DNA of 64,000 nt, from contig CM053330.1 of assembly GCA_028583605.1 (NCBI GenBank), positions 26,615,233-26,679,232 on the forward strand. The letters are read 5' to 3'. The notes under the pieces were generated by a model that was given only the letters and a program-made list of their open reading frames with translations, did no database searches and had not been told where the DNA came from. The position numbers and the translations under genes are program-made. Positions within the stretch are counted from its first letter, which is position 1, and each line of letters begins with the position of its first letter. Positions 1 to 13,000 of this stretch are shown piece after piece. The stretch comes from Dastarcus helophoroides (lineage: Eukaryota; Arthropoda; Insecta; Coleoptera; Bothrideridae).

Positions 1-660
1 TGATATTCTCAAAAAAACTATTTAGTTGATAATGGCATTTTGCTTACTCTAAACACCAATGTCTCAAAAACTAATCGTGGGATTTAATATTTTGTTATAA
101 GACTGTAAAGAGAAATTCATGAGCTATCCGAGGATGTGCGGCACAAGATATGTTCGTGTTAAAAAAATATTAGTTGGGATGGCTACCCTTTAAGGGGCGA
201 GTCAAAAAGATACTCCATTTTGGTTTCCCCTCCAATCCCCCAATATGTATTTCAGTTCTCAGCGATAGCATTTTTTGTCTAAGAGATATTACCGATTGCT
301 ACTTTTCAAATTGTCACCATGTATGTATAAGTTACATAGGCTATAGTTTAAGGCCCCCAACAAATATTTGGCACAGACATATAATATCTAGACCTATAAA
401 GGCTCCCATATTTCAAAATAGCTTAGGGACATCCAGCCCTGTTTAGGTCCAACTTAAAAATTGGCTTTTACACTGAATTTAAAAAAAAAGGTAGATTCTC
501 CGACCTAACTTACAAATAAAAAAAACTGATTTTTAGACCTAACCTAAACTTATAATAAAGAAGTACTTTGGACCTAACTAACCTTGAAATAAAAATGTTT
601 TTTATGGGAAGCAAGACAATCAGGTTGAATAAAAAATGTTAGCAGATAATTGGAATGAAA
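1..660. other. Flank beyond the Oaz 3' end, no gene recognised
   Basis: I see no coding region here. The stretch from about 440 to 600 holds a loose repeat of the word GACCTAAC separated by A-rich spacers. The open frames are short and match nothing I recognise. Repetitive intergenic DNA is the best description. Confidence 0.4.
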
Positions 661-666
661 TTTATT
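661..666 (-). terminator. Oaz: Candidate polyadenylation signal of Oaz
   Basis: TTTATT on the plus strand reads AATAAA on the minus strand, about 635 bases past the antizyme stop codon at 1301-1303. I found no closer canonical signal in the intervening stretch, which would be the 3' untranslated region. In such AT-rich DNA a hexamer alone is weak evidence. Confidence 0.4.
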
Positions 667-1300
667 GCAAGACCAAAATATAATAAGAGTAATTACAAAT
701 GAACACCTACAAACTATTGATTAACACATAAAATAAAGGATATACAGAAGTAAAAACAAAGAATAATGGCACAATTAAAGCAATATTTTGTAATAATAAA
801 CTATTGGGAACACTTTAAAAATAATTAAAACCATTATTAGTTGTTTCAACTTTAGTTTTTAAGTTTTTTTTATTTTTTTAAATTTTTTGAGATATTAATT
901 AGGGGCAAAAAATTCCGCACTACTAACTATGGATGGTTCAGTTGTTGTAACTTTTCCTGTCATTTTTGCCACCAAGAGATTACATCTACGACTACAGCTA
1001 AGATTAAAATATCAACTATCTAAAATTATCTAAAGGTTTCCATTACACCTAAATGTAAATAAATTGCTCAAATTCAGCGTGATGTTCGTTTTGCACTTTT
1101 AAAGATGTAAATGATGCAATAGAAATACAAGTATCATTCTGATGCAGAACACGTAACTCAGAAGTGATGACGAGTCTATTAAGCTTTTTTAAAATTTATG
1201 CTGTAAGTTATCGAATTCAAGCGGTGAATAAGAGCTATATAATTTTACTATTAGTGCTGGTGGACAAAAATGACAAGTCCGAGGCTTTGCTGGGGGTGAA

Positions 1301-4300
1301 TTACTCGATGTTATACAGCATACACACGTTGCCGTTCAACGATGGTGGTACCAGCGGCGAGTTTGGCGACAGTACCACGAAGCCGAGGAACATGAAGGTT
1401 CGCACCAACATCGCTCTATCGGGACGATCATTGGCGAACACCTGCAAAAAATCAACTTATACATCTAAAAACGCGCTCAAATCAATCTCGACTTACCACA
1501 ACGACGTGCTGGCAATTCAGCTGCTCCTCGGCGGCCTCCAGTAGCGAGATAAAAGCCTCGCGGGAACCATCAGGCAACACGTGCGGTGGGAGCGCCACGT
1601 ACAAAGTACGACCCTGCAAAACGGCGTCCCACGGCTGGCGAGCAGTGCGGAAAGTTAGCCGCAACGGCGGCGAGCCCCTGGTCTCCCCAGGGGCATCAGG
1701 ACCACCACAGAGGCCCGGCGCCGAGAGACATGTTGTAGCAGTCGGCCTCGGACGCGCTGCAAGCGGAGCGCTTACTACTCAACAGGTTACTCCTAAAAAT
1801 TACAAAAAAAAAAAAAGGATGAGTTAGATTAATCCATATCGAGCGTAATATTATCGCTCAATATTTCAAATTATTTACAAGAACTAACATCTCATATAAA
1901 ACATATTCTATAAAGAAGAAGAAAAATTCAGCAGCAAGTTGTATGCCACCGTTGTCAAAAAAAAAAAGAAGAAAATATGCAGTTACAATTTTAACTTCAC
2001 AAAAAAAGGCTACAATTTCCCTTCAACCAAAAGATCGCGGGTTTATAACAATTGATATCTAAAAATATCGACAATGACGTAATAAAATGAGTTAAATATA
2101 ATAACACTGAAATAATGGAACGTTAGTTCGGGGAATCGCTCGTGATCATTAGGACTTCGAAAACAATAGGAGCAAATAACACACCATCAATATATTGTTA
2201 GGTTCCTTCCTACCAAGCTGAGCTTTATCCTATTGGGGGCAATACTAAAAAGAATCTACGAGTTTTCAACAGATATCACAAGCCGACGACCTAAATAGTC
2301 CCAGGACCGTAGACAGAAATTTTCTTCGGCAGGGGCTTTCCATCTCAAAGAATATCCACATTACACTTAGGTGCTGTTTTCGGGAACTGCCCCTACACAA
2401 TTTAAAAAAAAGTTTGGAATTGCATATTTAGCAAAAAGCCAGAAATTTTGAGAAAAAGCTTCAGATTTCGATTTTACATTTAGAATTTAAAATCGGAATT
2501 TTTGGGACATACTGAAAATTGAGCGTGAATTTTGAGATAAAGTTTTAAAAAAATGCCTATTTTGTAATAAAAAATTCTCGACACCTCGAGAAGAAAATCG
2601 ATATTTTGGAATTCAAGTCGAAATTTCATTAGAAAAAGATTCAGCTGTCGAGCTTACTTTCAGCTCCAGTTTTAGATTTTAGTCAAAATTTTAAAATTAA
2701 CAGTAGAAATTTCAAAAATGTGAAATCCCTAAAATAACCGACATTTGGAGTTAAAAAAATTAAATTTTTGGGAAAATACCAGGGCTTCGAACCACTATTT
2801 TTTTCGTCCAGGATTTCGTTGCAGGTTTCCATTGAAATATACTTTTTGTTAACATTTATAGCAAAAATTTGACATTTTTAATGTAAATGTAAATTTTGAG
2901 AGTAAAAGTAAAAAAATAATTATAAAAACGTGTGATTTCTATTCAAACTTAATTTTCTATAAAAAAATTGGAATTTCAGAATCAACGACAAATTTTCACA
3001 CAAAGAAACGCGAAATTTCAATGTTGAAGACGAAATTTTAGGAAAAGTCTGCGAAGAAACTTAAAAATTTTAAGATAAATATATAAAAATCAATTTTTGA
3101 CACCAAAATTCAAGGAGTAACAGAAAACTTTCCAATTTAAATAAGAAGTATCTTGAAAACAATTAATTAAAAAAAAGCTTAATTTTGACTTCTAAGTTCC
3201 AAACATCTGAAAAAAAATCTCACCTTCGAGACTTAAGTTCAAATTTTAAGAAAAAAATTTAGCGTAAACAAAACCAGGTAAGAAATTGGAAATTTAAATT
3301 CGACATTTTCTAACATGTTACCACTGCAAGTCTACTCCCAAAATGTTGATCTCAATTTCAAAATCCCGGCTTTAAATTGGAATATAAATGTTGTACTTTT
3401 TTCTTGAAATTTTCACTGAAATTCCAAGTTTCTAGGAAAAATTCGAAATAAGGAGGTTTTATCGGAAATTTTAAGAAGAAAGTTAAATCCTGGAATTTTG
3501 GGAAGTTTTGAAATCGTAAAAAAATCATTAGAATTCAAATTTGGGATTTCGAAAAAAAAACTGGAATATTGATATTAAAGTGGAATTTGAAGGAAAAAAT
3601 TTAAGAAAAATCGAAATTTTCAATAAAAACGTCAAAAAATAGGGAATTATGAAAGAGAAAATTGAAGATTAGGAAAAAAGTAAGTTTGGAGTGTTCTAAA
3701 AAAAAGTTGTAATTTCCAAAAAAATTCGAATTTGTAAAAAAAAATTGTAAGGAAGCAGTGTTTCAATGAATGCTTTAGTCCAAGTTTCCAACAGAGCATC
3801 AAAATTTTGTTTTAAACTCAAAATTTTAGGAAAAGCAAAGAAATATTTCTGGTAATTTCGAGAAAAAGTCCAAATTTCAAGAAAGCATCGGAAATTTTGA
3901 GAATAAACATTTTCTTACAATTAGAGAATGAAGTAATTATGAGTTACTAATATAACTTTCAAAAAAAAGAATAAGATTCAAAGTAAATTTGAGATGAAGT
4001 TTTGTAAAATTTTATAAAGAAATCGAAATCTATAAAAGAAAGTTCCAAACTTTAGGATAAAGTAAAAAATATTTTAGGTATATGCAAATTCAACGAAACG
4101 AAATAAACCGTTATTTTGCGGTTCTGTTTCGGTTTTTCCAGTTTTTTTCGGTTTCCGGTTTAGTTCGGGCTCGAAGCCCTGAAAAATACTATAAATTTAA
4201 GGTGAAATTTTGAAAGAAATACAAAATTTTAAGAAACCCGTAATTTACATTTATAACAAAATTTTAAGATTAAAGTCGAAATTTCAAGTGAAAGTGTTAA

Positions 4301-7300
4301 AAGTGTTAATTTGGAGTTTAAAATGGATTTTTTAGAAAAATAGTAAAAGGTTAGACAGAGTTCTTAATTTACACAAAAAAGTTCTTGAAATTTCGAAGAA
4401 AAAGTCGACATTCAAGGATTTAAATTGAAAGTTCAAGAACAAAATCAAAACAAAAAGAGGAATGTTTAAATTTAAAGATAAAATTAAGAAAAACAATTGT
4501 CCAAATTAACAAAAAAAAGTAAATATTTCGGGAAAGTCAAATTTTAAAAATAAATCAAAGATTTGAAAAAAACTCCACATTTCTATAAACAATATATATT
4601 TTTGAAGTAAGTTTGAATTTTCAGTAAAATTAGAATGTTGAAAAAATTTTGAAATGTCGAGATTTTCAGTAAAAATTGAAATTTTTAAAATCAAAATTTG
4701 AAAGAAGTCCAAATTTTGAAGGATTCAAAATTTTCAGCAAAGGCAAAATTTTCAAAAATAGCCAACATTACCAAGGGTCGAAATTTAAAAAAAAATTGAG
4801 AGAAATTTTTAGATTCAAAATTTAAAAAATTTCATTCCCAAAAAGGTTTAACTTTTATAAAGTTAAACCTCGAAATTTTCAAGAAAAGTCGGAATTTTAA
4901 CAAAGAGAAAATTTGGAAAATTTGAAATGTCGAAATTTTTAAAATATCGTTTACGAAAATGTCAATATTTCAAGAAAAGACTCAATTTTTTAAAGATGGG
5001 ATTTTTAAAATGGAAGTTTTGAAACGCCGAAATGTTAATAAGGACAAAATTTCCAAAAAATCAAAATTTTCAAAAGGTCACAATTTTCAGAATAGTTTAA
5101 AATATTCAAAAAGTCAAAATCTTCAAAAAAGGTCAAATTAAGAAAAAATCAAAATAAAATTCAGAAAAAGTCAAAATTTCGAGAATATGTCGAAACATTT
5201 AAAAAGGTTTAACTTATGAAAATAAGTCGAAATTTTATGAAAAAGCAAATTAAAAAAATAATCCAATTATTGAAAAAAAAATTAAAACCGAGAAAAAGTT
5301 GAAATTTTAAAAAGGCTGAAATTTTCAACAAAGGCAATATTTAAAAAAACATCATTCTCAAACAAATCGAAATAAAAAAAATAAATTGTTCAAAGAATTC
5401 AAGTTTTACGAAAAGTCAAAATTTAATAAAAATGGGCATCTGAAAAAGGTGGAAATTTTAAAATGTCGATTTTTTTTAGTCTTTTAGAAAAATCAAAATA
5501 TTGGGATAAATTCGAAAAATCAAAATTCTCAAAGGGTCGAAATTTTCACAAAAGCCAAAATTTAGAAATAGCGGAAAATTTTAAAGGTCGAAATTATCAA
5601 AAGATCGAAAATTTCAAAATAAATTTTATGTACTCATTTCAAATGTTGAAATTTTTACAATAAGTCGAAATTTTCAGAAAAAGTGACAACATTTCGAGAA
5701 AATTCCGGTAGTTTTGAAAAAACACGAATTTTTCAAAATAAGTGAAAAAATTTTCAGAAAAAATAGAAATTTTCAAAACATATCTCGAAATAAAAAAAAA
5801 TGAAATATATTCAAAAAGAAGGACATTTTTTATAAAAGCTGCGAATTAAGTAAAAAACTCGAAATTTTCGAAAAAAAGATTATTTTTCCTTAGAACAAAA
5901 TTGCAATTTAAACAAGGGGAATTTTTAGGAAATTTTTTTCTAAAACAAATTTGAAATCTTGAAAAAAAAAATCGAAACTTCGAGAAACGGTCAAAATTCT
6001 GAAAAATACTTCAAATTTTCAACAGTTGAACTGAGGGAGTCCAAGTTACCAACTTACTGATCGCCAAAAGGTGCCGCAAGGGTTGCCGCCATCACCAAAT
6101 CTCAAAAATACCGAATTTGAGGTTTCCCAAAAAAATACCGCCAGCGTAACAAGACTCGCAATAACTACGAAAGCATAAACAAAATATTTTCAACGGTTAA
6201 TGTATTTGGCAACCGTCCTGAAAATTTGACGCACTTTACAGTTACCTCGGGACTGCCTTACCACGTAAACAAATCAACCATTTGTCGCGCATAAGCTGAA
6301 AAACTCAGGGGGTCGAATCAAAAATCTCAGCCATTCCTTCAGCTTCCGAATGTTTATAATAAGTCGAAATTATAGTTAACACTTTGAAAATAAACTGAAA
6401 ATATATCTTGAAAAAAAAAATGAATTTTAAGGCTTGTCAGATCGCCATGAAAATCCCAAAAAAAGAACGAGCTTTAAAAAAATTCAAGTCACTAGATCGA
6501 GCAAAACAAGATCGATTAACAGTAGCCAAAAAATCGATCTTATGCCGAATAGAATCGAGATCCAGCATTTCTAGAAGAAGTCCTCAATCCACATTAGTCC
6601 ATAGGTCAAGTTTCGCCTATATTAGGATATATTCCATGTTGACCCATTGGGCATAATTAATCAAAAAATACTTCTTAACAACTAAGATTACCAACAAAAA
6701 AAAAACGATTTAAAAAAAGTAACATGACATTTCCTTTCGAGGTACATTAACAAAATTAATCTGCTAAACCATACATAATTATGAAATTATCACATTTGAT
6801 ATGAACCACTTTAGATAAAGATTAGAAACTAACAATATTCGGAAACAATTCTACTTATCAGTCATTGTATGAAAGGAACATATACGCATTAAGATTGTTT
6901 TCGTAGATAAATACGTCTGGAACAAACTCGGGAATATCCAAAATAAAACAATCACCACAAAATCCTGCAGTTTCAGTCTTTTAACCCCATTATTATCGCT
7001 AGGATGAAAACCCAAGTTCAAATAACTGTAATGAAAGGCGCGAATACAAACAATGGAAAAGTACTGAGAAGCAGAAATCAGATGTTACCACAATAGCAAT
7101 AAACCCATTCAAAATATTATCTTTCGACGAATCCCACGTGTTCCCATGATTCGAATGAAAAAATCAACGTCTATTAAGCCAAAAAGAGGCCTAAAATTCG
7201 TATTTTAAACAAATTAGAAAATAACACCATCGTAATTAGAATTGTGCCCTCTAGCGCGAAATATAGGTCAAAGAAGGATGAAACGGTGCTCGTACGTCGT

Positions 7301-7519
7301 AGCTCTCTGCAGGCGATCACGTCCGCAAGAAATATTTAATTTTCTTAAACGTGGACATCGCGACTCGCGACATTTAAACCTTCACACTGATAAGAAACGA
7401 AATAAGCGTACTTACGGATTATTACTACTTAATATAGCTGGCATGGCTTCGTCACTATTACTTGGATTACTCTCTGAACTTGAATCTGAATTCACGGCCA
7501 AAGAGGCACTCATCAACAT
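1301..7519 (-). CDS. Oaz: Ornithine decarboxylase antizyme, three exons, +1 frameshift
   Basis: Antizyme binds ornithine decarboxylase monomers and sends them to the proteasome, and restrains polyamine uptake. Coding exons on the minus strand are 7416-7519, 1497-1792 and 1301-1441; introns are 1793-7415 and 1442-1496. ORF1 (66 codons) ends at the TGA at 1696-1698 in the family signature GPLWWS-stop. Skipping one base gives the second frame, which begins DAP and carries the conserved core LYVALPPHVLPDGSREAF and SLLEAAEEQL; exon 3 adds RTFMFLGF and ends at 1301. The joined product is about 179 residues, shorter than vertebrate antizymes. Exon 1 (start MLMSASLAV) is inferred from a strong donor, CC|GTAAGT, whose phase 2 matches the exon 2 acceptor; it has no recognisable domain, so that exon is less certain. 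Exons 2 and 3 are near certain. Confidence 0.9.
1658..1693 (-). promoter_or_regulatory. Oaz: Two GC-rich hairpins 3' of the frameshift site
   Basis: Two bases after the TGA, CCCCTGG (1687-1693) pairs perfectly with CCAGGGG (1675-1681) across the loop GGAGA. Three bases later GCCGC (1667-1671) pairs with GCGGC (1658-1662) across CGTT. Many antizyme mRNAs carry a stimulatory pseudoknot in this position, so these stems probably act the same way. Whether they combine into a pseudoknot is not shown. Confidence 0.65.
1696..1701 (-). promoter_or_regulatory. Oaz: Antizyme +1 programmed frameshift site (TCC TGA)
   Basis: On the minus strand the codons TGG TGG TCC TGA T occur exactly where the first antizyme frame ends. 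In this family ribosomes shift +1 at the codon before UGA when polyamines are high, reading Ser then GAT (Asp). The second frame stays open from here through the conserved antizyme domain. Site identity rests on sequence and family knowledge; efficiency and polyamine response are inferred. Confidence 0.93.
2395..6030. repeat. GAAATTTC-type array in Oaz intron 1
   Basis: Degenerate tandem-like words such as GTCGAAATTTTC followed by A-runs, repeated every 15-20 bases, A-rich on the plus strand and therefore T-rich on the Oaz sense strand. A hAT-like element (2780-4181) lies inside it. Open frames here (for example 4506-4712 and 5463-5663) are Lys/Phe/Asn-rich artefacts of the repeat. Confidence 0.8.
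2780..4181. mobile_element. Non-autonomous hAT-like element, 1.4 kb
   Basis: Ends are CAGGGCTTCGAACC at the left and its inverted counterpart CAGGGCTTCGAGCC at the right, a terminal form typical of hAT elements. Flanking octamers are GAAAATAC (2772-2779) and AAAAATAC (4182-4189), 7 of 8 identical, as expected for a decayed 8-bp target duplication. No transposase frame is visible. The interior is mainly GAAATTTC array, with a CGGTTT-rich subterminal stretch near 4110-4170. Confidence 0.7.
6040..7415. other. Remainder of Oaz intron 1, no gene recognised
   Basis: Outside the array the intron holds mixed-composition sequence. The frames at 6408-6656 and 7242-7541 on the plus strand match nothing I know; the latter overlaps Oaz exon 1 in antisense. 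I see no RNA gene. Confidence 0.35.
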
Positions 7520-10075
7520 AATTAAAACGAAAGGAACGTAATAAAATAGGACTACTCGCTGATACTATCGGATCACTTATGATTTGATAAATTTTCTAGT
7601 CTCTGACATTTATTACACCACCACTTCGACAGATAACACAATTTGACGAATAGGAATCGAATGAAGTTATCGATTTGACATTTGACGTTTTAGTGACGTT
7701 GATCAAGGTGACCAACCGTATTTCTAGAAATGTCTAAGATTTTCTATACTTCGCACAACCGATTTGCGACGAATATAGAAGTTGGTACAATTAAAGCATA
7801 ATGTGGGGAGCTTTTTGGGTAGATCGGAGGAGCAAACTCCTTTTAAATAACGTTTGGGTGCATTTTTCTACATTGTCTGCTTTGAAGGTTTTCTGTGACT
7901 TGGCTAGCACAACTACCAACACAACTTCGCACTTCTAGCAATAACAAGCAGTGCCGGATTAAGCAAATTTTTGGGCCTGTAATTATTGTGATTATTTTTT
8001 TATTTATAATATATTTAGCAGAAATATATCATTGTTTTAGTACTATCAGGGAAGACGGCGTAAAGTCAATAATTTAAAACGTGAAAAATTTCATCACAAC
8101 GAATACAACGATAAACTTTTGATAAAAATTAATGAAAAATTAGATTAGGTCACGAACATTTTTAAGCCATACATTAAATCTTTACTAATATATAAATGCG
8201 AAAGTGTGTTTGTCTGCCTGTTTGTCCGCTTCGATGTTGCCAGATTTCGCGCACTATTTCGATGTTCTATACTCGCGCATATGGCACGACTCATTTTCTA
8301 TGTAAATAAATGCAAAACTTGGCAACGACAACACGACGATGGCGTCATCTAACGATGAAGATCCAAAATTAATGTAATTTTGCAGGTAAGATCCTTTTAG
8401 AGAAAGTCTGACAGTTTGACAGCGTCATAACGCGATAGGGCAGAACTCCCTCTCTTCTCGGCTTCTCTGGGGTGATAGTTGCCGGAATACTAGATCTCCA
8501 GTATTTTACAGATTCTTTATATTTTGGTAAATGCGTATTTGGAAAGAAATCTCCCATATTTTAGAACGCAACTGTATAGCTAATTTCTTAATAACATAGA
8601 GAATAAGACTCTGTCTCGAAATTTCTATGCTCTAAATATAACCTTTACATTTTTTTGTCCCCACCATGACAGTTTTTGTCATGTCACAGGGTACAATTAG
8701 TAACATACTTTTACTAGTAATTTTCCTATTTACATTTTACTGCCTTTTACAATAACAACTGCAAGTGTCACTATCATTGTTGACAGTTTTTTGTCTTTTA
8801 TTATTGCTTGCCTATTATATAAACTAAAAATTACTAGAATTTAGAAATATTTTGTCATTTATAGGTTTGCAAGCCTCCCCTTTGACAGTGTCCAACGCAT
8901 GTTTTTACCCAAATTTCGATTTTAAACTCAAAAGTTAGTTTAAAGTGGAAGTTTTGAATTAAGCCCTTTAACTTGAGGATATATTTCCACAAAACCTTTC
9001 GTTAAAACACAAAAATAAAAGCTGCAGGTGTATTGTTAAAAGGAATTAACAATGAGTGTGATATGATTTTATGAGAAAATCTCAATAAGGGACATCCGCT
9101 TCTGGCTTAATTTGATAAATGGCTAATTGACGACATCTGTCCCTCGCGAAAGATTCGTCACGTCGCCATCATAAACGCTCCATTGGATACTTAATCCGAT
9201 CATGTTGGAAGGATTAAGACCAGAGACAATTTCTACTAATCTTTTGTGGTCTACGATTACATAGATTCGAATAATTGACATTTCCATTTTTAATATCTGT
9301 TGCTTTTTATTCGTTAATAAAATTTAATAGTTATGAATACATAGATTCGCTCCAAATGACATTTGACTCGTAGGGAACATGAAAATGAAATAATTACACT
9401 CACATCAGTAGAAATTTCAAATATCACATCAGCAGTAATCTAGCACTCATTTTTTTGTTTCACAGTACTTTTCCCTTAAAAAGAGATTCAGAATCATCTT
9501 TTACCTTTCATTAAGTAATAACAATCTTAAACAAATTAACAATAACAAACATCTCAAAGATCAGGAGAAACATCCGTTTTCATTGTTGTCTATGCTTAAT
9601 GTTCAACTTACGGCTTTGCAAAAATGAACTGGTGGAAGATCATATATGTAATACATAGTATATGTGGAAGACAGGATGTCGATCTAAGATCGATTAAACG
9701 AAAAATCGATTTTTATAAGTCTCAAGGTCGATTGTTTAGATCGATCTCAAATACTAGATCGATCTCAAATACTAGATCGATCCAATGAATCGATCCAAAA
9801 ATCCTAAGAATCGGATCGATTTACCTTACAGGCAGCTTACTGTAAACCTTATGGCAAAAAATTTTAAATTGGTGTATTTATGCCGTTATGTTATTCTTAG
9901 GTGGTATTGAAGGTATCTGCACTTCCATCTACTACCGATGGCAGCATTACCATTTTCTTTCATTTAGTACGTCATTTACCATAGAGAAAATCATTGATTG
10001 AATAAAGAAGATATATAACTACTATGAAGAGTAACTACTAATGATCACAACTAGTGGTGCTATCATAGTTTGTTC
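7520..10075. other. Oaz upstream region with transposon remnants
   Basis: The Oaz promoter should lie just above 7519, but I could not identify a TATA box or initiator with confidence. Around 8188-8240 the words AAATGCGAAAGTGTG and TTTGTCTGCCTGTTTG resemble termini of abundant insect Helitron-like repeats (from memory of the family, not verified). Near 9255-9360 the words CATAGATTCG and TGACATTT recur about 80-85 bases apart. No coding region is supported. Confidence 0.35.
9738..9795. repeat. 18-bp tandem repeat rich in ATCGAT
   Basis: The unit AGATCGATCTCAAATACT occurs twice head-to-tail (9738-9773), followed by a partial third copy. The surrounding 9680-9830 stretch is rich in GATCGAT, probably part of a small DNA transposon remnant. 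Confidence 0.6.
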
Positions 10076-10083
10076 CGCTAGAC

Positions 10084-13000
10084 CAGGAGTCGGCAAACAG
10101 CGGCACGCGAGCCGCATGCGGCTCTCTTAAAAGAAAATTGCGGCTCTTTAAATTCCCCTAAAAAATAAATAAATAAAAGCTAGAGCGGACAGAACCCAGA
10201 CACTCGTTAAACAAGTGACCTACAGAAGTCGAAATTTCCAAAAATACTTTTCTATGAATTTTTACGTTTTACTTAAATTTTGACAAAAAGTTATGATTTC
10301 AAGAAATATTTTTCCGAAATTTTTGATTGATTTGTATTAACATTTTGAAAAAATACATGAAATTTGTAATTTCTAGAAAAAGACCAACTTGGGGAGTCGA
10401 AATTTCTAAAAAGTATTTTTCTCATGATTTTTACTTTTTTATTTGCAAATAGACAATTGAGATTTCGTGAAAAAAAGATGGAATTGCTTTTTGTGAAAAA
10501 AAAATCTAAATTTACAGAAACAGCAAATACCAAAGTTCGAAATATAAGCTGACATTTCTAGAAAAAGCTGAATTTTGAGAAAAAGAGAATTCGAAAAAAT
10601 TGAGAAAAAGAAAGAGACTTCGAGAAAATTAAGAAAAAGGAAGAGATTTCAAAAACATTGAAAAAAAGGAATCAAAAGTTCTTAATAAAAGGAAAAATTT
10701 TAGAAAAAAAAATGTAGAATTTCGACAATAGATTGAAACCCAGGACAAATTAAAAACCTGAAATTTTTAGTCAATTTTGAATTTTTTGAAATATAGTAAA
10801 ATTTCTAAAAGAGAAATTATAAAAATTAACTGGAAGCTTAGAAAAAATTGTCGATCTCTAAAAAGGTCGAAGTTTTTCAGTGAAAAAGAAAAGAGTTTAA
10901 TTTTAGGAAGAATTTCATAGAAAAAATTTAGAACAACTCGAAATTTCGATAAAAAATTGCAATTTTCCAGAGAAAGCTGAATTTCGAAAATAAATTTGCA
11001 ATTTGGAGAACAAGACGAATTAAAGAATACTCCAAATTTTCAAATAAATTCGAATTTTGAGAAAATTGGTAAAATAATTTTGAAAGAAAATTCCAAGAAA
11101 ATTTCGAGAAGTGTTGATCAAAATTTCCCAGAAAAAGCCATATTTTGAAACAAAGAGATTTCGAAAAAAATTGGGAAAAATAAAGAGATTGAAAAAAATG
11201 AATTTGCCTAATTCGGAAAAAGGGAGAAATTTTGAAAATAATGAATTTATCGAAAATTCTCAAAAAAGGCAAAATTTTAGAAAAGAACGTCGAATTTCGA
11301 CAATAGATTGAAACCCAAAACAAATTTAAAAACCTGAAATTTGTAGACAATTTTGAATTTTTTGAAAAATTGCAAAATTTCGAGAAGAGAAATTGTAAGA
11401 ACAAACTGAAAGCTCAGAAAAAAATTGTTGAAATTTAAAAAAGTCAAAGCTTTTCAGAGAAGAAGAAAAAAGTCAAATTTTAGGAAAAATTTCAAGGAAA
11501 AGGTCAAAATTTTAAGAAAATCTCGAAATTTCGACAAAAAAATTACAATTTTTCAGAGAAAGTTAAATTTTGGGAATAAATTTGAAATTTCGAGAACAAG
11601 ACTATTTAAAAAAATCCAAATTTTCAAATAAATTTGAATTTTGAGAACATTTGTAAAATAATTTCGAAAGAAAATTCGAAGAAAATTTTGAGAAAAGTTT
11701 GTAACTTTAAAAAAAGGTCAGAATTTTCCAGAAAAAGGCGAATTTTCAGAAAAAGGAAGAGATTTCGGAAAAAAGTTGGGAAAAACGATTTAAAAAAAAT
11801 TGAATTTGTCCAAAGTTCTCAAATAAGGGTAAAATTTTAGAAAAAAAACGTCGAATTTCGACAATAGATTAAAACTCAAAACAAATTTAAAGTGAAATTT
11901 TAAAAAAAATTTCAAGGAAAAAGTCAACATTTTAAAAAAGTTCCAAATTTCGATAAAAATTTGCAATTTTTCAGAGAAAATTAAATTTTGAGAATAAATT
12001 TGAAATTTCGAAAACAAGACGAATTAAAAAAAACTCCAAATTTTCAGATAAATCGAATTTTGAGAAAATTGGTAAAATAATTTCGAAAGGAAAGGAAATG
12101 TTGATAAAACTTTCGATTTCGAGAAGTGTTAAACTTTAAAAAAAGGTCAGAATTTCCCAAAGAAAGTCAAATTTTAAGAAAAAAAATCAAATTTTGAGAT
12201 TTGAAAATAGATGAATTTCGTTCGAAATAAAAGTGGATATTTCCGGAAAAACCTGAATTTTGAAAAAAAGTGATTTCGAAAAATGTGAATTTGTCAGAAG
12301 TTCTCAAAAAAGCAAAATTTTAGAAAAAAAAACGTCGATTTTTGACAATAGTTTGGATTCCAGAACAAATTTAAAAACCTAAAAGTTTTAGACAAATTTG
12401 AATTTTGTGAAAAATTGTAAAATCTCAAAAAGAGAAATTGTAAAAAACTCAAAGCTTAGAAAAAATTGTCGAACTTTAAAAAGTCGAAGTTTTTCAGAGA
12501 AGAAGAAAATAAATAATTTGTAATTTTCCAGAGAAAGTTAAATTTTGAGAATAAATTTGAAATTTCGAGAACAAGACGAATAAAAAAACTTCTAATTTTC
12601 AGAAAAATTTCAATTTTGAGAAAATTGCTAAAACAATTTCTAAATAAAAAGGAATGTGGATAAAACTTCCAGTTTCGAGAGAAAGTGTTGAACTTTAAAA
12701 AAAGGTCAAAATTTTCCAGAGAAAGTCAAATTTTAAGAACAAAATCAAATTTTTAGATAAAGTCAAACATTCTGAAAATCGGTGAATTTCGTTAATAAAA
12801 TCGCATCTTGCAGTAACATAATAAAATGCCGAAGTTAAAAGTTGAAATTTCGAGAAACACCTAATTTTGCGAAACAGGTTGAAATTTCCAAAAAATAGAT
12901 AAAAGTTGAAATATTCAGTAAAAGTCAATATTTGGAGGAAATGGTGAAATTTGGAAAAGGAACGTAATTTAAAAACAATAGAAATTTCGAGGAAAAAGTC

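Noticed and set aside
1696..1698. In-frame TGA as evidence that the antizyme is a pseudogene
   Set aside because: The stop is at the conserved antizyme frameshift site and the +1 frame encodes the intact domain.
10928..12017. Several Phe/Lys/Asn-rich frames of 60-158 residues
   Set aside because: They are translations of the AAATTT array in the hAT element; no domain, no coding bias.
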